From Pseudomonas sp. A-RE-19 (GTDB taxonomy: Bacteria; Pseudomonadota; Gammaproteobacteria; Pseudomonadales; Pseudomonadaceae), in assembly GCF_019956555.1 (NCBI RefSeq), contig NZ_JAHBDQ010000010.1:93014-157013 (forward strand): a stretch of DNA of 64,000 bases, read 5' to 3'. Below the pieces are notes generated by a model, which made no database searches, was not told the DNA's origin, and saw nothing but the letters and a program-made list of their open reading frames with translations. Position numbers and translations under genes: made by a program. Below are positions 1-8,172 of the stretch, one piece after another; position 1 is the stretch's first letter; each line of letters opens with the position of its first letter.

Positions 1-299
1 GGGGTGCAGGAGGCGATGTCGATCTGCTTGCCTTCGTGCTCGACGAACAACTTGCCACGGCTGACGGTGTTGAGGCCGTTGATGCAGCGCAACAGGCTGG
101 ATTTGCCGGAGCCGGACAGGCCCATCAGCACACAGATTTCGCCTTTTTCAATGTCCAGGCTGGCTTTTTCGACACCGACGATTTGCCCGGTCTTTTTCAG
201 AATCTGGTCGCGGGTCATGCCCTGGTCGAGGAGTTTGAGGGCCTCGCGCGGGTCTTTGGAGAAGATCACGTCTACGTCTTCGAAGCGAATAATGCTCAT
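1..299 (-). CDS. cbcV: Choline ABC transporter ATP-binding subunit CbcV (partial, N-terminal 99 residues)
   Basis: This is the ATPase that powers choline import with the CbcW permease and CbcX binding protein at the inner membrane. Only the N-terminus lies in the window; the gene runs off the left edge. The frame reads MSIIRFEDVDVIF, then a Walker A loop GLSGSGKS at residues 60-67 followed by LLRCINGL, typical of the ProV/OpuAA glycine betaine/choline family. Its ATG overlaps the cbcW stop codon by four bases (ATGA), so the two are translationally coupled. The identity rests on the family signature and on the cbcX-cbcW-cbcV order next to sdaB and gbdR. Confidence 0.9.
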   Translation of the reverse strand, partial: MSIIRFEDVDVIFSKDPREALKLLDQGMTRDQILKKTGQIVGVEKASLDIEKGEICVLMGLSGSGKSSLLRCINGLNTVSRGKLFVEHEGKQIDIASCT

Positions 300-1141
300 G
301 CGTCACCCCCTACTTTAGCTTCGGGTTGTTTGCAGATACGGTCGAGCATGATCGCCAGCAGTACGATCGCCAGGCCTGCTTCGAAGCCCAGGGCGATATC
401 AGCAGTGTTCAGTGCGTTGACCACGGGTTTGCCCAGGCCGTCGGCGCCCACCAGTGCCGCGATCACCACCATCGACAACGACAGCATGATGCACTGGGTG
501 ATACCGGCCGCGATGCTTGGCATGGCGTGGGGCAGTTCAATCCGTGAAAGCAGTTGACGGCGCGAGCAGCCGAAGGCTTTGCCGGCGTCCATCAATTCCT
601 GCGGAACATCGCGAATACCCAGGTAGGTCAGGCGGATAGGCGCGGCAATCGCGAACACTACCGTCGAGATCAGACCCGGGACCACACCCAGACCGAAGAG
701 GGTCAGGGTAGGAATGAGGTACACGAAGGTCGGTACGGTCTGCATCAGATCGAGCACCGGACGCATCAGTGTGTAGAACATCGGTTTGTGCGCGGCGACG
801 ATGCCCAACGGCACGCCGATGACCACGCAGACCAGGGTGGCGAACAACACCTGGGCGAGGGTTTCCATGGTTTCCTGCCAGTACCCCAGATTGAGGATCA
901 GCAGGAAGGAGGCGATGACAAAAACGGTCAGGCCCCATTTGCGTTGGATGAAGTGTGCCAGTAGCGCGATGAGGCCGATCAATGCCAGCGGGTTGAACCA
1001 GGTCAGCGCAAAAGTCACGCCGTGGATCATCGTTTCCAGTGTCACCGCGATTGCGTCGAAAGTGCTGGCGCCGTGTTGCGTCAACCATTCAACGAAGCCC
1101 GCGATGTACTGGCCTAAGGGTATTTTCTGATCAATCAGCAT
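296..1141 (-). CDS. cbcW: Choline ABC transporter permease CbcW
   Basis: This is the inner-membrane permease of the choline importer, 281 residues and strongly hydrophobic. It has the ProW-type binding-protein-dependent transport domain: several membrane spans, with a coupling-loop region around DAGKAFGCSRRQLLSRIELPHA. The start chosen is the ATG at 1141 (MLIDQKIPLGQYI). An in-frame ATG at 1159 would add six residues, and neither has a clear Shine-Dalgarno. The gene lies downstream of cbcX with a strong palindrome between them and overlaps cbcV by ATGA. Choline, rather than another quaternary amine, is inferred from the gbdR neighbourhood. Confidence 0.88.
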   Translation of the reverse strand: MLIDQKIPLGQYIAGFVEWLTQHGASTFDAIAVTLETMIHGVTFALTWFNPLALIGLIALLAHFIQRKWGLTVFVIASFLLILNLGYWQETMETLAQVLFATLVCVVIGVPLGIVAAHKPMFYTLMRPVLDLMQTVPTFVYLIPTLTLFGLGVVPGLISTVVFAIAAPIRLTYLGIRDVPQELMDAGKAFGCSRRQLLSRIELPHAMPSIAAGITQCIMLSLSMVVIAALVGADGLGKPVVNALNTADIALGFEAGLAIVLLAIMLDRICKQPEAKVGGDA

Positions 1142-1176
1142 GGTAGTGAACGTCCGCATGCAAGGAAATAAACAGC

Positions 1177-1198
1177 CCGGGCGGGCTAGCCCGCCCGG
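1177..1198. other. 22-bp perfect palindrome between cbcX and cbcW
   Basis: CCGGGCGGGC at 1177-1186 and its exact complement at 1189-1198, separated only by TA, lie just after the cbcX stop. With no T-run it is unlikely to be a full terminator. Such hairpins after binding-protein genes commonly stabilise the upstream mRNA or thin out downstream transcription. Confidence 0.7.
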
Positions 1199-1209
1199 CG
1201 TAAGCGATT

Positions 1210-2157
1210 TTACTGTGCGAGCTTGGCTTTCACGGCCTCCAGGCCAGGTTTACCGTCAATGGTGGTCACGCCAGCGAGCCAGGTATCGAGCACCTGTGGG
1301 TTCTTTTTCAGCCAGGCCTTGGCGGCCGCTTCAGGCTTCATCTTGTCGTCCAGGATATTGCCCATGAGCGAGCTTTCCATGTCGACGGTGAATTCCAGGT
1401 TTTTCAGCAATTGGCCTACGTTGCTGCACTCTTGGGTATACCCCTTGCGAGTGTTGGTCGCAACGGTGGCGGCACCAAAATCCGGGCCGAAGAAATCATC
1501 GCCCCCGGTCAGGTACTGGATTTTGAAACGCTTGTTCATCGGGTGCGGTGCCCAGCCGAGGAATACCACGGCGGTATCGCGTTTCTGAGCGCGGTCGACT
1601 TGCGACAGCATGCCCGCTTCGCTGGACTCGACGACTTTGAAGCCGGCGTCTTTGAGACCGAAGGCGTTCTTGTCGATCATGCTCTGGATCAGACGGTTGC
1701 CGTCGTTACCCGGCTCGATGCCGTAGATCTTGCCGTCGAGTTCTTTTTTGAATTTGGCGATGTCGGCGAAGTCATGCAGCCCTTTGTCGTACAGCGCCTG
1801 CGGTACGGCGAGGGTGTACTTGGCGCCGGTGAGGTTGGTTCGCACGACTTCCACGGTGCCGGCATCACGGTAAGCCTTGATGTCGTTTTCCATGGTCGGC
1901 ATCCAGTTACCCAGGAAGACGTCCATGTTCTTGCCGTCGGCCAGGGACTTGTAGGTCACCGGCACGGAAATCATCGTGGTTTTGGTCTTGTAGCCCAGGG
2001 CATCGAGAACGACGCTGGTGGTGGCGGTGGTGGCGGTAATGTCCGTCCAGCCGACATCGGAGAAATTTACGGTGCTGCATTGTGCCGGTTCTGCGGCTTG
2101 AGCCAGGAACGGCAGACTCAGCATGGCGGCCAACAACAACGATGGGGAACCTTTCAT
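1210..2157 (-). CDS. cbcX: Periplasmic choline-binding protein CbcX
   Basis: This 315-residue substrate-binding protein captures choline in the periplasm and delivers it to CbcWV. It starts at the ATG at 2157 (MKGSPSLLLA), preceded by an AAGGAG ribosome site. A signal peptide ending around LAQA is followed by the mature start AEPAQC. The OpuAC/ProX fold is evident from NFSDVGWTD near the N-terminus, YGIEPGNDGN and FLGWAPHPMN, the last contributing to the quaternary-amine site in this family. It is first in the operon, facing sdaB across a 436-bp divergent region. CaiX at 10267-11211 is a paralogue, and choline specificity is inferred from synteny. Confidence 0.9.
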   Translation of the reverse strand: MKGSPSLLLAAMLSLPFLAQAAEPAQCSTVNFSDVGWTDITATTATTSVVLDALGYKTKTTMISVPVTYKSLADGKNMDVFLGNWMPTMENDIKAYRDAGTVEVVRTNLTGAKYTLAVPQALYDKGLHDFADIAKFKKELDGKIYGIEPGNDGNRLIQSMIDKNAFGLKDAGFKVVESSEAGMLSQVDRAQKRDTAVVFLGWAPHPMNKRFKIQYLTGGDDFFGPDFGAATVATNTRKGYTQECSNVGQLLKNLEFTVDMESSLMGNILDDKMKPEAAAKAWLKKNPQVLDTWLAGVTTIDGKPGLEAVKAKLAQ

Positions 2158-2593
2158 AGGGGGGACTCCTTGGTGTTTTTTTTGGCAGTGTTCCGACTGG
2201 ACCACCGCACTTATGTGTTGCGGTTGGATGGCGTTTTGGAGACAGCTCTACCACGGCGCCTTGCAATCGAGTCGATACGATCATGTACCAGTGAAAATCT
2301 GACGCCTACAGGGTGCGTCGTAACCAGTACAGGGATGGTCGCATCCAGTGTCGGTAACGTCGTTTACAGCTTTTTTCAGCCCGTTTTGCCCCTCTGATTC
2401 GCAAAAAAACGGCGAAAACACAGCGTGAGCGGCCTGCGGCGCTAGTGGGCATGAGTGCGTCGGTGTGAGACGTCGAACGACATGGCAAAAGCCTGATGAT
2501 GCGGCCATCTCGGCGGATTGCAGCTTGAGCGTAGCAGCTCCGTCACTGGGCGCTTTTGCGTCTGGAGCAGGCACATCCAGGAGTTCAGCAGTA
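2158..2593. promoter_or_regulatory. Divergent cbcX/sdaB control region with candidate GbdR half-sites
   Basis: This is a 436-bp region without a supported gene between two divergent starts. It contains two similar direct repeats 21 bp apart, GTCGTAACCAGTA at 2317-2329 and GTCGCATCCAGTG at 2338-2350 (10 of 13 positions match). That is the geometry expected for an AraC-family activator. GbdR, encoded two genes away and known in P. aeruginosa to activate cbcXWV, is the obvious candidate. The assignment is inference. Confidence 0.5.
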
Positions 2594-3970
2594 ATGGCTA
2601 TCAGTGTTTTCGACCTGTTCAAAATCGGCATCGGCCCTTCCAGTTCACACACCGTCGGGCCTATGCGAGCGGCGGCGCTGTTCGTGCAAGGTTTGCGTGA
2701 GCAGGGTCTTTTGGAACAAGTAAGGCGCGTCGAAGTTCAGCTTTATGGTTCGTTGTCGGCCACCGGCATCGGTCACGGCAGCGATAACGCCGTGATCATG
2801 GGGCTGATGGGCGAGTGGCCGGACGCGATCGATCCGTCGCAAATCGGCATTCGCATCGACACCCTGCGCGAAACCCATACGCTGTTGCTCGACGGCCGTT
2901 TGTCGGTGCCGTTCATCTGGGCCCGGGACATGCGCCTGATCGACGAAAACCTGCCATTCCATCCCAACGCCATGACCCTGATTGTCGAGGGCGATCAGGG
3001 TGAGCTGCATCGCGACACCTACTATTCCATCGGCGGCGGTTTTGTTGTCGATGAGGCACAGGCTGCCAGCGGCGTGGTGGACCTGGATCGCACCGTGCTG
3101 CCTTACGACTTTTCCAGTGCCGTCGAGCTGCTCAGTCTCTGCAAGCAGCACAACCTGCGCGTGGCAGAGTTAATGATGGCCAACGAGAAAGTCTGGCGCA
3201 GCGAAGAGGAAATTCGCAGCGGCCTGATGAAGCTTTGGCGCGCCATGCAAGATTGCGTCGAGCAAGGCCTCAAGCACGAAGGCATCCTGCCCGGCGGCCT
3301 GAATGTACGTCGTCGCGCGGCCAAACTGCACCGCAGCCTGCAGGAACTGAACAAGCCCAACGTGATCGGCTCGACGCTGAGTGCCATGGAGTGGGTCAAC
3401 CTGTTCGCCCTGGCGGTCAACGAAGAAAATGCCGCCGGCGGGCGCATGGTTACAGCGCCGACCAACGGCGCGGCCGGGATCATTCCAGCGGTGCTGCACT
3501 ACTTCATGAAATTCAGCGAAGCAGTGACCGACGCCAATGTGGTCGATTACTTCCTCAGTGCCGCGGCGGTGGGGATTCTGTGTAAGAAGAACGCTTCGAT
3601 CTCCGGTGCCGAAGTCGGTTGCCAGGGCGAAGTCGGTTCAGCCTGCGCCATGGCGGCGGCCGGTTTGGCAGAGATTCTCGGTGCTACCCCGGAGCAGCTG
3701 TGCAACGCGGCGGAAATCGGCCTGGAACACAATCTCGGCCTGACGTGCGACCCGGTGGGCGGTTTGGTGCAAGTGCCGTGCATCGAGCGCAACGCGATTG
3801 CCGCGGTAAAAGCCATCAATGCGGCGCAGATGGCATTGCGCGGCGACGGTCAGCACTTTATCTCGCTGGACCGGGTGATCCGCACCATGCGTGATACCGG
3901 TGCCGACATGCACGACAAATATAAAGAGACATCGCGGGGTGGGTTGGCCGTTAGCGCGGTTGAGTGCTGA
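2594..3970 (+). CDS. sdaB: L-serine dehydratase (iron-sulfur, single chain)
   Basis: This enzyme deaminates L-serine to pyruvate and ammonia in the cytoplasm, closing the route from choline and betaine through glycine and serine to central metabolism. It is 458 residues, the usual size for fused alpha-beta enzymes. It starts at the ATG at 2594 ([14 protein letters not shown]) with AGGAG about ten bases upstream. The signature [10 protein letters not shown] is at residues 14-23, and conserved cysteines of the [4Fe-4S] site occur in [14 protein letters not shown] and CDPVGG. The reading frame stays open further upstream, but that part does not resemble the family. The position between cbcX and gbdR matches P. 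aeruginosa. Confidence 0.95.
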   Translation: MAISVFDLFKIGIGPSSSHTVGPMRAAALFVQGLREQGLLEQVRRVEVQLYGSLSATGIGHGSDNAVIMGLMGEWPDAIDPSQIGIRIDTLRETHTLLLDGRLSVPFIWARDMRLIDENLPFHPNAMTLIVEGDQGELHRDTYYSIGGGFVVDEAQAASGVVDLDRTVLPYDFSSAVELLSLCKQHNLRVAELMMANEKVWRSEEEIRSGLMKLWRAMQDCVEQGLKHEGILPGGLNVRRRAAKLHRSLQELNKPNVIGSTLSAMEWVNLFALAVNEENAAGGRMVTAPTNGAAGIIPAVLHYFMKFSEAVTDANVVDYFLSAAAVGILCKKNASISGAEVGCQGEVGSACAMAAAGLAEILGATPEQLCNAAEIGLEHNLGLTCDPVGGLVQVPCIERNAIAAVKAINAAQMALRGDGQHFISLDRVIRTMRDTGADMHDKYKETSRGGLAVSAVEC

Positions 3971-3983
3971 GACCCCGTTGACC

Positions 3984-4080
3984 CCATCGCGGGCAAGCCT
4001 CGCTCCTACAAAAGCGGGGCTTGCCGATATTTTTATGATCGACATCAATCCTGTAGGAGCGAGGCTTGCCCGCGAAGGGG
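3984..4080. repeat. REP pair (type A, inverted)
   Basis: GCGGGCAAGCCTCGCTCCTACA and its inverted copy flank a short spacer. This is the C/T variant of the genus-typical REP palindrome. Confidence 0.85.
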
Positions 4081-4124
4081 CCAGACCAGTCAAAACTGCG
4101 CGCTAAGTGAACACCCGATTCAAA

Positions 4125-4145
4125 ACGCGCCACCTTTTGGCGCGT
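4125..4145. terminator. Hairpin downstream of sdaB
   Basis: An eight-base perfect stem ACGCGCCA/TGGCGCGT with a five-base loop follows sdaB and its REP pair. No T-run follows it, so it is at best an atypical transcript end. Confidence 0.35.
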
Positions 4146-4510
4146 CGTAAACAGACAAGCGACTCGCGCAAGGTCGGGGATCCAATTCAAGCCTGACCGT
4201 CCGTCACCCGTGCTTGCGGTGACACTCTTCCCTGGAGCGTCGCAGCCCTGTTCCCACAAGTGCTACCGATTTGCTCACGCGCAACGGGGCAGAGCGTTTG
4301 CGACCCTTGATGGCACTTATTACTCCCTCTCTCGGCGTGGCTTATATAGACACATCGCGACGTCGTTTTCAGGAGTTATTGAACGCGCATTCAATTTTAG
4401 GCATGGCAATTGCTCTGTCATTACAAAGCCCGTCTCCCTCGCGAGAACGATGGCAATAAAAAGAGCCTCCGCCTGAGGCCATCACCCGCTTTGTGTGAGG
4501 AGATACCGCG

Positions 4511-5614
4511 ATGACGACGTTCAACTCCGGGGCCCAACCCCAGAACCGTGCGCCTCAATCCATCGGCTTTTTGCTGCTGGACAATTTCACGCTTATTTCT
4601 CTGGCCTCCGCAGTAGAACCTCTGCGCATGGCCAACCAATTGTCCGGCCGCGAGCTGTATCGCTGGACCACACTCACCGTCGACGGCGGTCAGGTCTGGG
4701 CCAGTGACGGTCTGCAGATCACCCCCGACGCCTCCATGCACAAAGCGCCTCCCCTGGACACCGTCATCGTCTGCGGTGGTATCGGCATTCAGCGTACCGT
4801 GACCCGCGAGCACGTGTCGTGGCTGCAAAGCCAGGCGCGTCAGTCCCGTCGTCTCGGCGCGGTCTGCACCGGCAGTTGGGCCCTGGCGTGCGCCGGTCTG
4901 CTGGACGGTTTCGATTGCAGCGTGCACTGGGAATGCCTGGCGTCGATGCAGGAAGCTTTCCCGCGTGTGGCGATGAGCACACGGCTGTTCACCCTCGACC
5001 GCAACCGTTTCACCAGCTCTGGCGGCACCGCGCCGCTGGATATGATGCTGCACCTGATCAGCCGCGATCATGGTCGTGAACTGTCGGCCGCGATCTCGGA
5101 AATGTTCGTCTACGAGCGCATCCGCAACGAGCAGGATCACCAGCGCGTGCCGCTCAAGCACATGCTTGGCACCAACCAGCCGAAGTTGCAGGAAATCGTG
5201 GCGTTGATGGAAGCCAACCTCGAAGAGCCGATCGACCTCGACGAACTGGCGGTGTACGTCGCCGTGTCGCGTCGTCAGCTGGAGCGGCTGTTCCAGAAAT
5301 ACCTGCACTGCTCGCCGTCGCGTTACTACCTGAAACTGCGCCTGATCCGCGCCCGGCAGCTGCTCAAGCAAACGCCAATGTCGATCATCGAAGTGGCGTC
5401 GGTATGTGGTTTCGTGTCCACGCCGCACTTCTCCAAGTGCTACCGCGAATACTTCGGCATTCCGCCGCGTGACGAACGTGTAGGTTCCAATACGACTCAG
5501 CAGGTAGCGATGATGCCGCTGCCGCAAGCCTTGGTGCTGTCACCGTTGTCCGGGCCTCTGTCGGCGTTGAGCCAGGCGCGTAATGAGTCGACTTTTGCCA
5601 GCGTAAGGCTTTAA
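4511..5614 (+). CDS. gbdR: AraC-family regulator GbdR of choline/betaine catabolism
   Basis: This transcription activator responds to glycine betaine and dimethylglycine and turns on cbc, gbc and dgc genes in P. aeruginosa. At 367 residues it has the two-part layout of the family: a DJ-1/PfpI-like amidotransferase-fold sensor (about 15-185) beginning IGFLLLDNFTLISLASAVEPLRMANQL, and a C-terminal AraC DNA-binding domain (about 220-320). The two helix-turn-helix elements lie at LAVYVAVSRRQLERLF and IIEVASVCGFVSTPHFSK. GAGGAGA precedes the ATG. CdhR at 11419 is its paralogue. The call is firm because sensor, DNA-binding domain and neighbours all agree. Confidence 0.95.
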   Translation: MTTFNSGAQPQNRAPQSIGFLLLDNFTLISLASAVEPLRMANQLSGRELYRWTTLTVDGGQVWASDGLQITPDASMHKAPPLDTVIVCGGIGIQRTVTREHVSWLQSQARQSRRLGAVCTGSWALACAGLLDGFDCSVHWECLASMQEAFPRVAMSTRLFTLDRNRFTSSGGTAPLDMMLHLISRDHGRELSAAISEMFVYERIRNEQDHQRVPLKHMLGTNQPKLQEIVALMEANLEEPIDLDELAVYVAVSRRQLERLFQKYLHCSPSRYYLKLRLIRARQLLKQTPMSIIEVASVCGFVSTPHFSKCYREYFGIPPRDERVGSNTTQQVAMMPLPQALVLSPLSGPLSALSQARNESTFASVRL

Positions 5615-5620
5615 ACCGAG

Positions 5621-5723
5621 GCGCCTTCATCGCGGGCAGCCCGCTCCCACAGGTTCTGTGTCGATGCATCAATTGTGTATACGACGCAAAACCACTGTGG
5701 GAGCGGGCTTGCCCGCGAAGGCG
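5621..5723. repeat. REP pair (type A)
   Basis: Inverted REP copies lie between gbdR and the convergent small gene at 5729. The arms read CGCGGGCAGCCCGCTCCCAC and its near complement. Confidence 0.85.
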
Positions 5724-5728
5724 TCCTG

Positions 5729-5992
5729 TCAGGCACGACGGCTTTGCTGATACTCCGCCAACGCGGGCAGTAATTGCTTGTCGATCGCCTGGCGCACGGC
5801 CGGCAGGATGGTCGCGCTGCTGGTGTACATCTGCTTGACCATGGTCCGCAGCGTCATCGCCCGCTCATCGTTCAAGCCTCGCACTGCACACTCGCAAGCC
5901 TGCTCGGCTGTAGCGCCATTGGGCACTTGAAAACCCAACGATTTCAGCTGGCCCAACAGGTCTTCCTGGTCAATCAAATCGGCGTGCATCAT
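5729..5992 (-). CDS. Conserved small hypothetical protein next to gbdR
   Basis: This is an 87-residue soluble protein of unknown function, starting MMHADLIDQEDLLGQLKSLG at the ATG at 5992. It has no signal peptide, membrane span or recognisable motif, and it is mostly predicted helix with three cysteines or fewer. A small gene of this type also sits beside gbdR in P. aeruginosa, so conservation of place suggests it is real. It is convergent with gbdR across a REP pair. The frame remains open another 22 codons upstream, but those residues are arginine- and proline-rich and look non-coding. Confidence 0.7.
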   Translation of the reverse strand: MMHADLIDQEDLLGQLKSLGFQVPNGATAEQACECAVRGLNDERAMTLRTMVKQMYTSSATILPAVRQAIDKQLLPALAEYQQSRRA

Positions 5993-6099
5993 GACGCAAT
6001 CCTTCTTCAGGGAACGGTGTCGTGGCTCGATTCTGGTAGGGGCCGGGGATGGCGGCAAGGACGATTTGTCGCAATGGCCGCATTACCTATGAACAGGTC

Positions 6100-6239
6100 G
6101 TTTTCGGCTAACTTGCGAGCGGGAAGAGTGGGCACACTGGATTCAGCTGGCTTCACGAAGGTTTGGTCACCCTCGCGCAACAGCTCCTCAACAGTACCCT
6201 CTGCCCCGATCCTGTCACGGCTTGATCGGGGCTTTTTTT
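6100..6239 (+). ncRNA. Candidate small RNA ending in an orphan terminator
   Basis: A transcript of about 140 nt is inferred from the promoter-like boxes at 6066-6093 and the terminator at 6203-6239. No coding frame with a ribosome site occupies it. I do not recognise the RNA family, and the 5' end is only approximate. Confidence 0.35.
6203..6239 (+). terminator. Rho-independent terminator (orphan, plus strand)
   Basis: The stem GCCCCGATC (6203-6211) pairs with GATCGGGGC (6224-6232) and is followed by seven T. There is no plus-strand gene directly upstream. Confidence 0.8.
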
Positions 6240-6279
6240 GTCTATGACTCAGCAGGAAATGTGGTGTCTGGGCGACCGC

Positions 6280-6373
6280 CATCGCGAGCAGGCTCGCTCC
6301 CACAGGTGATCTGCAGCGGTCTCATATTGGTGTACGACACAAATCCAATGTGGGAGCGAGCCTGCTCGCGATG
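6280..6373. repeat. REP pair (GCGAGCAGGCTCGC variant)
   Basis: Inverted copies of the GCGAGCAGGCTCGCTCCCACA form lie just downstream of the gamma-butyrobetaine dioxygenase stop. Confidence 0.85.
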
Positions 6374-6387
6374 AACGATGACGCGGT

Positions 6388-7551
6388 CTAGCGTTGCAAC
6401 ACAAGGATGCGCGACAACAACTCATCACGATCCACATAACACCCCTGGAAATGCCGGGCACCAGTAGCGGGATCGAAAGCATTGCGGGCGTGGAGAGTGC
6501 GGCGGTTGTCGAAGCACCACAGTTCGCCTGGATTGAGCCGCGTCATCACCCGGAAGCGCGCCTCGCGGGTCATTGCAATGAAGCGTCGGTAAGCGCGATA
6601 CAGCCTGGGCATCTGTTCCACCGAAGCATCGAACGGCCCACGCAGAAAGTTCGCCATGCGGATTTCCGACACCTGCCCGAACGCATCCAGGGCGATGATC
6701 GGCGCCAGACAGCGGTAGTCGCTGTGGCGGTCCTTGTTGCGAAACTCCACGGGGATTTCACACAAGGCTTGAAACGCCTCGGGATCTTCCTGGCGCAAGG
6801 CTTCGGCGATGGCAAAACCGTCGACGAAAATGCTCTCGCCACCATCGGCGTCATTGACCAGACAATGCAGAAATTGCAGCCCCGGTTGCAACTCCCGGGT
6901 CGGCAGATCGCTGTGCAGCGGCAGGTTGAAGGCGGTGTAGGCATTGCTGTCTGCATCGGCCTTGGATTGCACATTGAACAGCACGCCGAAATTGCTCTCG
7001 CGGATGAACGAAATCCGCTGGGCGATCAGCTTCAATGAACCCGGCTCGGTGGGTACGCCGCGCACTTGAGTCAGGCCGGTATCGCGCACGGCCAGCAGCC
7101 ATTGCAGCAAGGCGTCGTTGTTCTCCATCAGGGCCTGGTATTCGAATACTGGTAGTTGCAAATCGCTGTGCCAAAGCCTGGCTTTCGGTTTGCCGGCCTG
7201 GCGTTCAGCGCGGGACTCATCGTCATAGGCGTGAGCCCGTAGCCAGCCCGGATCGAAGCGGCTGAGGTGGCCGCCCTGCCAATCGACACACAGGCAACCT
7301 TGGGCATCGACCGTGGCGTTTTCAGGCGTCAGGTGCTCTGCGACATCGACGATTTCCAGCACTTGCTCGCGGGTCACCGTGTAGACGCAGTGCGGGCACG
7401 GGCAGTTGTCCCGCAGCCATTGATGATGAAAAGGGCTGACCCGACCGTCCGCCCATGTCACTTGAATTCGGTCCGCCAGGGTACGCACGGCGGTCAACGC
7501 GCTAATCAATGGGTAGGTGCGGAAATCGGCAAAAGCGGCGGCGGTGTTCAT
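6388..7551 (-). CDS. Gamma-butyrobetaine dioxygenase (2-oxoglutarate/Fe(II)-dependent)
   Basis: This enzyme hydroxylates gamma-butyrobetaine to L-carnitine in the cytoplasm, using O2, Fe(II) and 2-oxoglutarate. It is 387 residues, the family size. The N-terminal DUF971-like domain has the zinc cluster C50, C52, C55 (DNCPCPHC). The TauD-type catalytic domain carries the iron triad His213, Asp215 (PLHSDLP) and His354 (RRTLHARN). It heads the distal end of the carnitine block behind cdhB, 13 bp away, so it feeds carnitine straight into CdhA. In P. aeruginosa the hocS esterase is expected at this position. Proline or taurine dioxygenase is unlikely given the DUF971 domain. Confidence 0.92.
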   Translation of the reverse strand: MNTAAAFADFRTYPLISALTAVRTLADRIQVTWADGRVSPFHHQWLRDNCPCPHCVYTVTREQVLEIVDVAEHLTPENATVDAQGCLCVDWQGGHLSRFDPGWLRAHAYDDESRAERQAGKPKARLWHSDLQLPVFEYQALMENNDALLQWLLAVRDTGLTQVRGVPTEPGSLKLIAQRISFIRESNFGVLFNVQSKADADSNAYTAFNLPLHSDLPTRELQPGLQFLHCLVNDADGGESIFVDGFAIAEALRQEDPEAFQALCEIPVEFRNKDRHSDYRCLAPIIALDAFGQVSEIRMANFLRGPFDASVEQMPRLYRAYRRFIAMTREARFRVMTRLNPGELWCFDNRRTLHARNAFDPATGARHFQGCYVDRDELLSRILVLQR

Positions 7552-7564
7552 GGCGAGCTCCTTG

Positions 7565-8041
7565 TTATTTTTCGGGGGGTAAAGCGATCACTCGGCCGAT
7601 CCAGGCGGGGGCGGGCAGATCGGTTTGCTCGGCGACAATGGCCTTCAGTTTGCTCAAGGTTTCTTCGCTGAACGGTGCGGAACGCGGCCCGGCGAGGTCA
7701 ACGTGCAGCAGCATTTGCTCGTTTCCCGCCAGCTCTTTGTCACCGCCCACCAGATGCAGGCTGTGGTAGAGGTGCAGACGCTTGCGGTCGTGGCCGATGA
7801 TTTGGGTATGCACCTCGACATCGGCATCGAGCTTCACTTCGTGCAGGTAGTTGAGGTGCAGTTCGAGGGTGAACAGCGAGTTGCCGCTGGCTTCGCGGTT
7901 ATTGCTGTCCATGCCCAGCCGATCCATCAGCGCGTCGGTGGCGTAGCTGAAAATCAGCAGATAGAAGGCATCGCGCAGGTGGCCGTTGTAGTCGACCCAG
8001 TCGGGGATGATTTTGGTTTGGTAGGTGGTGAGGGTGGGCAT
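7565..8041 (-). CDS. cdhB: Betainyl-CoA thioesterase CdhB
   Basis: This enzyme hydrolyses betainyl-CoA to glycine betaine and CoA, the last step of carnitine degradation before the betaine pathway. It is 158 residues with a single hot-dog fold of the 4HBT type. The motif DYNGHLRD at residues 17-24 contains the catalytic Asp17, and LNYLHEVKLDADVEV follows as in the family. It lies between cdhA and the dioxygenase gene on the same strand, with a REP pair separating it from cdhA. Specificity for betainyl-CoA is inferred from clustering with cdhA and cdhC. Confidence 0.88.
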   Translation of the reverse strand: MPTLTTYQTKIIPDWVDYNGHLRDAFYLLIFSYATDALMDRLGMDSNNREASGNSLFTLELHLNYLHEVKLDADVEVHTQIIGHDRKRLHLYHSLHLVGGDKELAGNEQMLLHVDLAGPRSAPFSEETLSKLKAIVAEQTDLPAPAWIGRVIALPPEK

Positions 8042-8069
8042 GTCGTCACATCCGAAATGGTTGGAAACC

Positions 8070-8160
8070 TGTAGGAGCGAGGCTTGCCCGCGAAGAACGA
8101 TAGCGCGGTGTCTCAGTCAGACCACATCGCTCCCTTCGCGGGCAAGCCTCGCTCCTACAG
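8070..8160. repeat. REP pair (type A) between cdhB and cdhA
   Basis: GTAGGAGCGAGGCTTGCCCG and its inverted copy sit inside the carnitine operon and may affect mRNA stability there. Confidence 0.85.
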
Positions 8161-8172
8161 GTGGTGGGGCGT

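Larger units (their letters stand above)
3971..4510. promoter_or_regulatory. sdaB-gbdR intergenic region with a TTGAA-N6-TTCAA dyad
   Basis: This is 540 bp without a supported gene. It contains a REP pair (3984-4080), a hairpin (4125-4145), and a perfect dyad TTGAA-CGCGCA-TTCAA at 4379-4394, about 117 bp before the gbdR start. The gbdR ATG at 4511 has GAGGAGA in front of it. The dyad is a plausible repressor site for gbdR, perhaps TetR-type, but the regulator is unknown. Confidence 0.45.
5993..6387. promoter_or_regulatory. 395-bp gap with orphan terminator and possible sRNA
   Basis: No protein gene is supported. On the plus strand there is a promoter-like pair, TTGTCG at 6066-6071 and TATGAA at 6088-6093 with 16 bp between. 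A strong intrinsic terminator follows at 6203-6239. The flanking genes both lie on the minus strand, so the plus-strand terminator has no known gene to end. The remainder is a REP pair. Confidence 0.5.

Noticed and set aside
2281..2652. Minus-strand frame overlapping the sdaB start
   Set aside because: It covers the cbcX/sdaB control region and the sdaB N-terminus, has no ribosome site and no family resemblance.
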